A DNA stretch of 8,279 bases from Bacteroidales bacterium (GTDB lineage: Bacteria > Bacteroidota > Bacteroidia > Bacteroidales > UBA4181), in the NCBI GenBank assembly GCA_031264715.1, contig JAISDP010000162.1, positions 1-8,279 on the forward strand, in the 5' to 3' direction. Both the position numbers and the translations under genes were made by a program. The notes beneath the pieces were generated by a model. It was not told the DNA's origin and made no database searches. It saw only the letters and a list, made by a program, of their open reading frames with translations. Positions 1 to 5,706 of the stretch are shown here, piece by piece. Each line of letters begins with the position of its first letter. The first letter of the stretch is position 1.

Positions 1-85
1 TCCAGTTGGCCGCATACTTTTGTTGCGCCGCTATGTTGAACACAAACAACCCTGTAAAGGTCAAGGTGAGAAAAAGATTCTTCAT
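1..85 (-). CDS. Secreted protein, 5' end only (signal peptide)
   Basis: Only the first 28 codons are inside the window; the frame is open to the left edge. The start ATG is at 85-83. The encoded N-terminus has a short basic start (MKN), a hydrophobic core of about 15 residues (LFLTLTFTGLFVFNI) and a likely signal peptidase I site after NIAA, before QQKYAANW. There is no lipobox cysteine, so the protein is probably exported to the periplasm or secreted rather than made as a lipoprotein. An excellent promoter ends about 25 bases upstream, which supports this start. The same frame is open back to the mutS stop codon, with alternative ATGs at 247 and 241, but those lie upstream of the promoter and would bury the signal peptide. 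The mature start (KYxxNW) recalls secreted GH29-type fucosidases of Bacteroidota; that is only a hint and I do not assign a function. Confidence 0.7.
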   Translation of the reverse strand, partial: MKNLFLTLTFTGLFVFNIAAQQKYAANW

Positions 86-110
86 GGTGATTATTGTTTG
101 ATTGGTTTGG

Positions 111-139
111 CAAAAATAAGAGATCAAATTTTTTCCAAA
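111..139 (-). promoter_or_regulatory. Bacteroidota-type promoter for the secreted-protein gene
   Basis: Read on the minus strand, a TTTG -33 element (139-136) is followed after 17 bp by TATTTTTG (118-111). This matches the -7 consensus TAnnTTTG exactly. The implied transcription start is near 104, giving a leader of about 20 bases before the ATG at 85. Promoter type is known from the phylum; use of this one is inferred. Confidence 0.65.
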
Positions 140-271
140 AGTAATTATTTTGTCCAGACATTCCATGATAAAAGAAGCGAGTGGTTTGGAAATAAAGAAT
201 ACCGGATACAGGCCGCGGAGTTTGCCCGTCAGGGCATTCATGTCCATAGAATCAATGCGGGAAACATCAAC

Positions 272-289
272 AAATCTCCGCGAAGATTT
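272..289 (-). terminator. Possible hairpin directly after the mutS stop
   Basis: On the minus strand, immediately after the mutS TGA, AAATCTT and GAGATTT can pair around a CGCG loop (7 bp including one G-T wobble). The bases that follow (GTTGATGTTT) are only moderately T-rich, so this is a weak terminator candidate. The position between mutS and a gene with its own promoter fits termination. Confidence 0.3.
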
Positions 290-1624
290 TCAAACTGTTT
301 TCGACGTTCCGGTTTCAATAATCTCAATAATTCTTTCATTTTCAATAATCAGCATTCCCAGCCGCTCTTCCGTCACACCTTCGTGCAGCCGGTAGCTGTA
401 AACCGGCTTTTTCCCGTCGATTGCGCTGTGGAAATACCCGAAACGAATGTTTTCAATGTGACGGAGCTGGTCAGCTACCTCCATAATATGCGTTGATACA
501 AGAAACACACTGCCGGTCACTTTGGCGAATGCAGAAATAATAGCCAAAGAAGCATCATAAGCATCTTTAACGTTGGTTCCTCTGAAAAGCTCGTCGAAAA
601 TTACTATTAAATTTCCTGTTCGGTTGATTTCTTCCGCAACGTTCTTTACACGGTGTACTTCGCTGTAGAAATGACTGTAGCCCGTACAGAGATTGTCGGT
701 AATGTTGATGGTGGAAAACAATCCGTTGAAAACGCCTGTTCGCATGGAAGCGGCTGCTACCGGAAAACCGAGATGAGCGAGGTAAACGGCCACCCCAAAT
801 GCTTTCAGGAAAGTGGACTTGCCAGACATATTTGCGCCCGTAACGAAGAACATATTTCTACGTTCGCTTAATCTGACATCGTTTGATACGGCATCTTCCA
901 CAAAAGGATGGTACAATCCGTTAATTTCTACTTCTTTACTATCCGATAATTCAGGAAACACCAATCCAAGTTCGATCGCTGTAGCTGCTACAGCCTGAAA
1001 TGCATCTAATTGATACAATATCTGTAAAATATCTTTCAATCTTTTAAATTCACAAAAACGAAAAATGTAATCGAATCTTTCTCTATTCATCACGCCAATT
1101 TTTTTCTTTGTATTGACCCCGATAATTTGTTGAAGTTCGGTATTCAGAATACTATCAGTGATAAATTTATACAGTTGTTCCAATAAACATGGCAAATCCC
1201 GTTTTGGCTCTTCTGTTACGATGCTGTACAAATCCTGCAAAAAGTCGATTACATATATGATTCCACGTTGTATGAGATAATATTCGTTGGTTGGTTGAAG
1301 TTTGTATTTTAAGTACTTGTGCCATGCGTTTACACGTGAAACCCTAACAGGTTTATCGGGTATATGCAAATAGGACTCAATAAAATCGAGCAAATGTTGA
1401 TCAATGGGAAAGGAAAGATTTTCTTTGTTTATATAAACAATCAACTCCTGTCTATCCCGTATTTTTTTGATGTCCGACATGGGGGAGCTGAATATATCAA
1501 GCAATTCCCTTCTGCCTCCGTAAGAAATCGCCCTGTCGAAAAATTTGAAGACAGATTTTCTTGCTTTTCTACCTTCAAATATCTCTAAATCCGTAACTGT
1601 TTGGCTATCTATCAAAAAATCCAT
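290..1624 (-). CDS. Short MutS-family ATPase (no mismatch-reading domain)
   Basis: The 444-residue product contains the MutS clamp/lever region and the C-terminal ABC-type ATPase. Counting from the ATG at 1624, Walker A TGANMSGKST is at about 262-271, Walker B IFDELFRGTN at about 342-351 (classical MutS has DEIGRGTS) and the STH switch histidine at about 377-379. The N-terminal mismatch-binding and connector domains of true MutS are absent, and no Smr nuclease domain as in MutS2 is seen. It therefore belongs to the short MutS-like proteins found in Bacteroidota, whose role in repair is not settled. The longest open frame begins at TTG codons at 1651 and 1648. I prefer ATG 1624, because MDFLIDSQTVTDLEIF looks like the start of relatives and the frame is closed by TGA at 1669-1667. 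The gene is visibly more AT-rich than tsaD, ribD and the ABC genes. Family call sure; biological role unsure. Confidence 0.88.
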   Translation of the reverse strand: MDFLIDSQTVTDLEIFEGRKARKSVFKFFDRAISYGGRRELLDIFSSPMSDIKKIRDRQELIVYINKENLSFPIDQHLLDFIESYLHIPDKPVRVSRVNAWHKYLKYKLQPTNEYYLIQRGIIYVIDFLQDLYSIVTEEPKRDLPCLLEQLYKFITDSILNTELQQIIGVNTKKKIGVMNRERFDYIFRFCEFKRLKDILQILYQLDAFQAVAATAIELGLVFPELSDSKEVEINGLYHPFVEDAVSNDVRLSERRNMFFVTGANMSGKSTFLKAFGVAVYLAHLGFPVAAASMRTGVFNGLFSTINITDNLCTGYSHFYSEVHRVKNVAEEINRTGNLIVIFDELFRGTNVKDAYDASLAIISAFAKVTGSVFLVSTHIMEVADQLRHIENIRFGYFHSAIDGKKPVYSYRLHEGVTEERLGMLIIENERIIEIIETGTSKTV

Positions 1625-1781
1625 AGACTGATTTAAACTTTTTTTCAACAATAAAATACTTGTTCATCATCCTGAAAGCCATATATTGAAGTGCGAACCA
1701 ATAAAGCGCTCCAATGATGAATAACAGGTATGCAAAAGTAACCAAAAACCAAATAGAACAATGTATTTTGTCGGGTACAAT
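1605..1781 (-). other. Small membrane-type ORF or gene remnant overlapping mutS start
   Basis: Between an in-frame TGA (1784-1782) and TAG (1607-1605), one minus-strand frame encodes 58 residues. A hydrophobic stretch (IWFLVTFAYLLFIIGALYWF) is followed by a basic, soluble-looking tail (MMNKYFIVEKKFKSVYGFFDR). The reading frame overlaps the mutS ATG by 20 bases, an arrangement that could couple translation. No ATG precedes the hydrophobic segment. Possible starts are TTG at 1745 (46 residues) or ATG at 1682 (25 residues, without the membrane segment). It may be a small membrane protein, a leader peptide, or the 3' remnant of a gene cut off by the repeat element just upstream. I recognise no family. 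Confidence 0.3.
1733..1762 (-). promoter_or_regulatory. Probable promoter for mutS
   Basis: On the minus strand, ATTG (1762-1759, three of four bases of the -33 consensus) is followed after 18 bp by TACTTTTG (1740-1733), a full match to TAnnTTTG. The predicted start, near 1726, would give a leader of about 100 bases containing the ATG 1682 small frame. It lies inside the hydrophobic ORF, so this promoter and full translation of that ORF from one transcript are alternatives. Confidence 0.45.
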
Positions 1782-1814
1782 TCAAATTGTCGCGTTGAGG
1801 ATAAAATTGATTTC

Positions 1815-1941
1815 GCCCCTTCAGGCCCTTCAGGGCTTGGCGTTTGCGGGGTATTCATTCCGCAGGGCGTTGCCCTGCGCTATTGATTACGCTCTTTCAG
1901 AGCTTTTTACATCTTCCGACCACGACTGGGCAACGCCCTGC
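1815..1941. repeat. Palindromic intergenic repeat element
   Basis: A run of short perfect hairpins covers this stretch. GCCC-TTCA-GGGC is at 1825-1836, overlapping a CCCTTCAGG tandem pair that starts at 1817. GCAGGGC-GTT-GCCCTGC is at 1862-1878. GCTCT-TTC-AGAGC is at 1891-1903, followed by TTTTT. GGGC-AAC-GCCC with trailing TGC is at 1928-1941 and is the inverted copy of the second hairpin. This resembles the palindromic intergenic elements I associate with Bacteroidota genomes, which often give spurious short ORFs. I recall the type but could not search for copies. The translated frames through it look like such spurious products and are not annotated as genes. Confidence 0.6.
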
Positions 1942-1959
1942 AAAACGAAAAACATCATA

Positions 1960-2487
1960 TTGCCGATGGCTTCTTGGCAGTTGCCGATGACTTCTGGACA
2001 TTTACCGATGACTTCCTGACAATGGAATAGGCATCAGTCCCCACTGTCCCAACATTCCCAGGCACTCGCTGATGACCTCTAGACAGTTGCCGACGATCAC
2101 TGGACAATTGCCGACGATCACTGGACAGTTTCCGATGACCACTGGACAATTGCCGATGACCACTGGACAATTGCCGATAATCACTGGACAGTTTCCGATG
2201 ACCACTGGACAGTTTCCGATGACCACTGGACAGTTTCCGGTGACCACTGGACAATTGCCGATAATCACTGGACAATTTCCGATGACCACTGTATAATTTC
2301 CAGACGACTTCCGGACAGTTGCCGATGATTTCTGGATAATTTCCGATGATCTCTGGACATTTGCTGACGACCTCTGAACAATTATCAGACGATTTCCAGA
2401 TAATTTCCGATGATTTCCGGACAGTTGTCGACGATCTCTAGACAGTTGCCGATGACTCCCAGGCAGTTGCCGATGACTTCTGGACAA
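1960..2487. repeat. Tandem array of a 21-bp unit, at least 23 copies
   Basis: Read on the plus strand, each unit begins TTGCCGATGA or TTTCCGATGA, has one variable base, and ends close to CACTGGACAA. Units start at 1960, 1981 and 2002. After a degenerate stretch (2023-2065) they continue at 2066, 2087, 2108, 2129, 2150, 2171, 2192, 2213, 2234, 2255, 2276, 2297, 2319, 2340, 2361, 2382, 2404, 2425, 2446 and 2467. All are 21 bp except those at 2297 and 2382, which are 22 bp and share CAGACGA in place of CGATGA. The ten units at 2087-2296 are nearly identical; outer units are more diverged, often with TTC replacing CCA in the middle. Because 21 is a multiple of three, several frames stay open on both strands, giving repetitive heptapeptides that I regard as artefacts. 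The array lies between the tsaD and mutS genes. Confidence 0.93.
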
Positions 2488-2513
2488 GCGGCAAGTTAGC
2501 GCCGTTGAGTAAA

Positions 2514-2527
2514 GTCCCGTCAGGGAC
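2514..2527 (-). terminator. Hairpin spanning the tsaD stop codon
   Basis: On the minus strand GTCCC-TGAC-GGGAC forms a 5-bp stem whose loop contains the tsaD TGA. Flanking AAA and TTT could extend it past one bulged C, and TTTACTC follows. It could act as a weak terminator or protect the 3' end, or be the outer edge of the repeat region. The nearby CGGC...GCCG pair (2489-2504) adds a second small stem. Confidence 0.35.
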
Positions 2528-3560
2528 GTTTCCCGGCTGGGGTGGGGCTCCACCGTGCCGCAGGCGCCACATCCTGGGTGGCAAACATTCCTTCCAGGTA
2601 CTTAAAATAGCCTGTGATGCCGATCATGGCAGCGTTATCGGTGGTAAAGCGGAACTCGGGTAAATGGACTGTCCACCCTTTCTCTGCGGCCAGGGAGGTC
2701 ATTGCATTGCGCAGGCCGGAATTAGCCGCTACGCCGCCTGCAATCACCACTTCGGTAATGCCTGTCGCGGCGGAAGCTTTCATGAGCTTATCCATCAGGA
2801 TATCTACAATGGTCTGTTGCAATGATGCGCATAAATCCGGGATATTTTTTTCCACAAACTGCATATCTTCCTTCAACCGGTCGCGCAACGTATACAGGAA
2901 CGAGGTTTTCAGGCCGCTGAAACTGTAATCGAGCCCTGGGACATTGGGTTTGCTGAAACGGAAAGCCCTGCAATCGCCTTCGCGTGCATGGCGGTCGACA
3001 ACCGGTCCGCCCGGATAAGGCAGTCCCATCACCTTGGCGCACTTGTCAAAAGCTTCGCCGGCAGCATCGTCAATGGTTTGCCCGATGATCTCCATATTGA
3101 AATAATCGCGGAGGACAATGATCTGCGTGTGGCCGCCCGATACCAGCAGGCACAGGAATGGGAATCGCGGCAACGCTTTCTCTTTCCCCTCTTCCTGCAG
3201 GAAATTCGACAGGATATGCGCATGCAGGTGGTTTACATCGATGAGTTTTGCGCCTGTTGACAATGCGAAACCCTTGGCAAATGATGTCCCCACCAGCAAC
3301 GAGCCGAGCAAGCCCGGCCCGCGGGTAAAAGCCACCGCGTCCACTTCATCTTTCCCGATTTCGGCCTGTCTGATGGCTGTATCTACTACCGGGATGATAT
3401 TCTGCTGGTGCGCCCGCGACGCCAGCTCAGGAACTACGCCGCCGTATTCCCGGTGTACCTCCTGCGATGCAATGATGTTCGAAAGCATATAACCGTCGCG
3501 GATTACCGCTGCCGAGGTATCATCGCATGATGATTCGATGCCTAAAATTACAATGCTCAA
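2520..3560 (-). CDS. tsaD: tRNA N6-threonylcarbamoyladenosine transferase TsaD
   Basis: This ASKHA-fold ATPase transfers the threonylcarbamoyl group from TC-AMP to A37 of ANN-decoding tRNAs, working in the cytoplasm with TsaB and TsaE (not in this window). The 346-residue length is normal. Visible motifs in order are ILGIESSCDDT (5-15), PGLLGSLLVG (82-91), the metal-binding pair His111 and His115 in NHLHAH, SGGHT (141-145), the DDAAGEAFDK block (164-173) with PYPGGP after it, YSFSGLKT (212-219), AGGVAANSGLR (274-284) and TTDNAAMIG (306-314). The ATG start precedes the conserved N-terminus directly. It follows the GNAT/flavin gene by 21 bp with AAAGG upstream, so it is probably cotranscribed with it. 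The last residues (about WSPTPAGKRP) look like an unconserved tail; their codons run into the hairpin bordering the repeat region. Confidence 0.97.
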   Translation of the reverse strand: MSIVILGIESSCDDTSAAVIRDGYMLSNIIASQEVHREYGGVVPELASRAHQQNIIPVVDTAIRQAEIGKDEVDAVAFTRGPGLLGSLLVGTSFAKGFALSTGAKLIDVNHLHAHILSNFLQEEGKEKALPRFPFLCLLVSGGHTQIIVLRDYFNMEIIGQTIDDAAGEAFDKCAKVMGLPYPGGPVVDRHAREGDCRAFRFSKPNVPGLDYSFSGLKTSFLYTLRDRLKEDMQFVEKNIPDLCASLQQTIVDILMDKLMKASAATGITEVVIAGGVAANSGLRNAMTSLAAEKGWTVHLPEFRFTTDNAAMIGITGYFKYLEGMFATQDVAPAARWSPTPAGKRP

Positions 3561-3581
3561 TGTGCCTTTTGATTTTTGACT

Positions 3582-4529
3582 TTATGATATGTCTGCGGGT
3601 ATTGCTTTAGCTTTTCCCGAAAGATGTTCCATGTCCAATCGCAGGATATTGGTCCGGTGGAACGATTTACTGATATATTTCCTGGAAATGTCCGTGAAAC
3701 CGGAACTGTATTTAGCTACAAGTAAATCCAGCGCCTTATAGCGCTCTTCTTCGGGGAGGTCGCAGGCTATGCGGCCAAATACCAGCGCGCTTTCGTAGGC
3801 TGTGGAAAATTGCCCCGGAAGTACCTGTGTGCGGCCTGTCACACAAAAGCTCACACGGTTGTCCTGCCGGAGGCTATCTAACTTGAATCCTTCAGGAGCG
3901 CAGTGAAAATAAATGCTTTTGCCTTCGAGCGCGTAATTAATGGGAATACCATAGCCGTAACCATTGAGGCCGTGCATCGCCAGGAACCCGTATTCGCCCG
4001 TTTCGAGCAACCGCACAACCCCTTCGCTGGCCAGTATCCTTTCTTTGCGGCGTATGTCGCGAAACACCGGCAATGCCTTGCACAACACCTGGCAATCGAA
4101 CACTACAGGCCCGTATGCTTTCTTTTCGCTGTGATGATACCGGTAACCGCGCTTTTGATAAAAAAGCCATGCAGTAGCGCTGGTAGTGAGTTTCACCTCT
4201 GTACTGCCGCGTTGCACGGCTTCTTTTTCCAGCGTTTCGAGGATCGCCGAGCCAATGCCCTCGCCCTGGCGCGCATGATGTGCGAACAGCATATCCACCG
4301 TGCCGCCGTCCGCGCTCAAACAGCCAAAACCGGTAATCACACCCTCCGAATCCATCACAAGCGTATACCGCTCATGGAAAAAACGAAACCACGCTGCCAT
4401 ATCCGGCGACGCCGGCGCCCAGGCTTCCACTTCTTCGGACGAATAATAACGGCTGCTCACAAGATGCACCGTTTGTGTGAAAAGCTTGACGGCTGCTTCC
4501 AGGTCGGAAGGAACATACATGCGGATCAT
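3582..4529 (-). CDS. Fusion: GNAT acetyltransferase + PNPOx-like flavin-binding domain
   Basis: The 315-residue protein joins two domains. Residues 1 to about 150 are a GNAT N-acetyltransferase resembling YafP-type proteins. The family-like SRYYSSEEVEAWAP is at 26-39, and the acetyl-CoA loop RQGEGIG at 87-93 comes straight after the VDMLF strand. Residues about 155-310 look like a pyridoxamine-phosphate-oxidase-like split barrel of the NimA-like type. Markers are IRRKER (159-164), GFLAMHGLNGYGYGIPINYALEGKSIYFH (181-209) and EGFKLDSLRQDNRVSF (213-228). That fold usually binds FMN, but the substrate of either domain is unknown. No signal peptide or membrane segment is seen, so it is cytoplasmic. 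It is the first gene of an operon with tsaD and is divergent from ribD. The two complete domains in one uninterrupted frame argue for a real fusion, not a frameshift. Fold calls fairly sure; function unknown. Confidence 0.85.
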   Translation of the reverse strand: MIRMYVPSDLEAAVKLFTQTVHLVSSRYYSSEEVEAWAPASPDMAAWFRFFHERYTLVMDSEGVITGFGCLSADGGTVDMLFAHHARQGEGIGSAILETLEKEAVQRGSTEVKLTTSATAWLFYQKRGYRYHHSEKKAYGPVVFDCQVLCKALPVFRDIRRKERILASEGVVRLLETGEYGFLAMHGLNGYGYGIPINYALEGKSIYFHCAPEGFKLDSLRQDNRVSFCVTGRTQVLPGQFSTAYESALVFGRIACDLPEEERYKALDLLVAKYSSGFTDISRKYISKSFHRTNILRLDMEHLSGKAKAIPADIS

Positions 4530-4558
4530 TCGGTTGATGTCGTTTGATATTTTAAATT

Positions 4559-4594
4559 ACGCACCAAAGGTAAAGGTTTTATCCAAACGTGCGT
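4559..4594. promoter_or_regulatory. Inverted repeat in the divergent promoter region (possible operator)
   Basis: ACGCAC (4559-4564) and GTGCGT (4589-4594) are perfect inverted copies 24 bp apart, centred about 30 bp apart (near three helical turns). They bracket the minus-strand -7 element and sit upstream of the ribD promoter. This could be a dimeric regulator site. A six-base match in about 110 bp may be chance. Confidence 0.25.
4565..4572 (-). promoter_or_regulatory. -7 element for the GNAT-flavin/tsaD operon
   Basis: TACCTTTG (4572-4565 on the minus strand) matches TAnnTTTG exactly, 35 bases upstream of the ATG at 4529. No TTTG occurs at the usual 17-23 bp; the nearest is 11 bp upstream, so the -33 element is weak or absent. 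It lies inside the ACGCAC/GTGCGT inverted repeat. Confidence 0.45.
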
Positions 4595-4624
4595 TTTATC
4601 AATATGAGGAATTTGTTATTTTTG
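4594..4624 (+). promoter_or_regulatory. Probable ribD promoter
   Basis: TATTTTTG at 4617-4624 matches the -7 consensus fully. TTTT at 4594-4597, 19 bp upstream, is a poor -33 element. The transcription start would be near 4631, leaving a leader of about 11 bases with AGGA just upstream of ATG 4642. So short a leader leaves no room for an FMN riboswitch. Confidence 0.45.
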
Positions 4625-4641
4625 CCATCAGGAAATCATAA

Positions 4642-5706
4642 ATGTCGGATCATACGCTTCATCAATCTTATATGCGCCGGTGCCTCGAATTGGCGGTAAC
4701 GGCTTCCGGGTATACCGCCCCTAACCCCATGGTAGGCGCTGTGGTGGTGTGCGACGGCAGCATCATCGGCGAAGGATTTCACCGGCAGTACGGCGAACCC
4801 CATGCCGAGGTAAATGCTATTCATTCTGTACGTGAACCGGAGCGTTTGGAACGCTCCACGCTGTATGTAAATCTGGAGCCCTGTTCGCATCATGGTAAAA
4901 CGCCTCCCTGTGCCGATCTGATCATTGCCAGCCGTATCCCGCATGTGGTGGTGGGGAGTTTCGACCCTAATCCGCTGGTGGCGGGGCGGGGCATTGCGAA
5001 GTTGCGTGCCGCCGGATGCCAGGTAACCGAACATGTGCTGGAAACGGAATGTGATCGCCTGAACGTCCGTTTCATGACCTTCCATCGCAAGCGCCGCCCG
5101 TATGTGGCGCTCAAATGGGCGCAAACATCCGATGGCTTTATTGATACGGCTCGTGACCGGGATGTGGTGGGACGCCCCACATGGATCACCGGATGGTACG
5201 AGCAAACGTTGGTACACAAATGGCGTTCGGAAGAACAGGCGATCATGGTGGGCACAAATACCGCCCTGGCAGATAACCCGATGCTGAACGTCCGCAGGCG
5301 GCAAGGACATCAACCGTTGCGGGTGGTTCTCGACAGGCAGTTGCGCTTGCCTGCATCGCTGCACCTTTTCGACGGGACTGTACCGACTTTGGTTTTTACG
5401 GAAAAACAGCATCCGGACACGGCGCAAATAACATATGCTATTGTGCCGTTCGACAGTCAACTCCCGCAACATATCCTCGACGAACTGTTTCGCCGCAACA
5501 TAACTTCCGTATTGATTGAAGGCGGAACACAGCTACTGCAAACATTCATTGATGCGGAGCTTTGGGACGAAGCGCGTGTCTTCACGGGAACGGCGCTGTT
5601 CGGCGATGGCGTGAAAGCGCCGGTGATGCCGCTGCTTCCTGCAAAGGAATCGACATGCGGCGACAGTACATTGCGCATGATCACAAGGCGGACAGGGCGC
5701 ATCTAA
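4642..5706 (+). CDS. ribD: Bifunctional riboflavin biosynthesis protein RibD
   Basis: RibD performs two consecutive steps after GTP cyclohydrolase II: deamination of the pyrimidine intermediate, then NADPH-dependent reduction of its ribosyl side chain. The 354-residue protein has both domains. The N-terminal deaminase (about 1-145) has APNPMVGAV (26-34), the zinc and catalytic motif HAEVNAI (54-60), and PCSHHGKTPPC (80-90) with the two zinc cysteines. The C-terminal reductase (about 153-354) has YVALKWAQTSDGFI (154-167), GTNTALADNPMLNVR (204-218) and LIEGGTQLLQTFI (291-303). The start ATG precedes a typical YMRRCLELA. No other riboflavin gene adjoins it and no FMN riboswitch is seen. It diverges from the GNAT-flavin gene, and its TAA shares bases with the stop codon of the convergent permease gene. 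Confidence 0.96.
   Translation: MSDHTLHQSYMRRCLELAVTASGYTAPNPMVGAVVVCDGSIIGEGFHRQYGEPHAEVNAIHSVREPERLERSTLYVNLEPCSHHGKTPPCADLIIASRIPHVVVGSFDPNPLVAGRGIAKLRAAGCQVTEHVLETECDRLNVRFMTFHRKRRPYVALKWAQTSDGFIDTARDRDVVGRPTWITGWYEQTLVHKWRSEEQAIMVGTNTALADNPMLNVRRRQGHQPLRVVLDRQLRLPASLHLFDGTVPTLVFTEKQHPDTAQITYAIVPFDSQLPQHILDELFRRNITSVLIEGGTQLLQTFIDAELWDEARVFTGTALFGDGVKAPVMPLLPAKESTCGDSTLRMITRRTGRI

Noticed and set aside
1..292. Readthrough extension of mutS in the same frame into the signal-peptide gene
   Set aside because: The frame is open after the mutS TGA, but a promoter and a clear signal peptide start in between, and MutS relatives end near this stop.
1667..1858. Minus-strand 63-residue frame
   Set aside because: Its first third is translated from the palindromic repeat and its product resembles no protein; a different frame over the same bases is more plausible.
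1891..1906. Intrinsic terminator GCTCT-TTC-AGAGC plus TTTTT
   Set aside because: The stem is only 5 bp, points along the plus strand where no gene ends, and belongs to the palindromic repeat.
1960..2487. CRISPR array
   Set aside because: Units follow each other with no unique spacers, and no cas gene is present.
1960..2487. Plasmid iterons or a replication origin
   Set aside because: No rep or par gene is visible, and the flanking genes are chromosomal housekeeping genes.
1955..2553. Long reading frames through the 21-bp array on both strands, giving heptapeptide repeats
   Set aside because: A 21-bp period keeps any stop-free frame open, so several frames are open at once. The 22-bp units shift the frame, one frame runs into the tsaD 3' end, and no start signal is seen.
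4530..4641. FMN riboswitch for ribD
   Set aside because: The region is short, the predicted leader is about 11 bases, and no conserved FMN aptamer blocks are seen.
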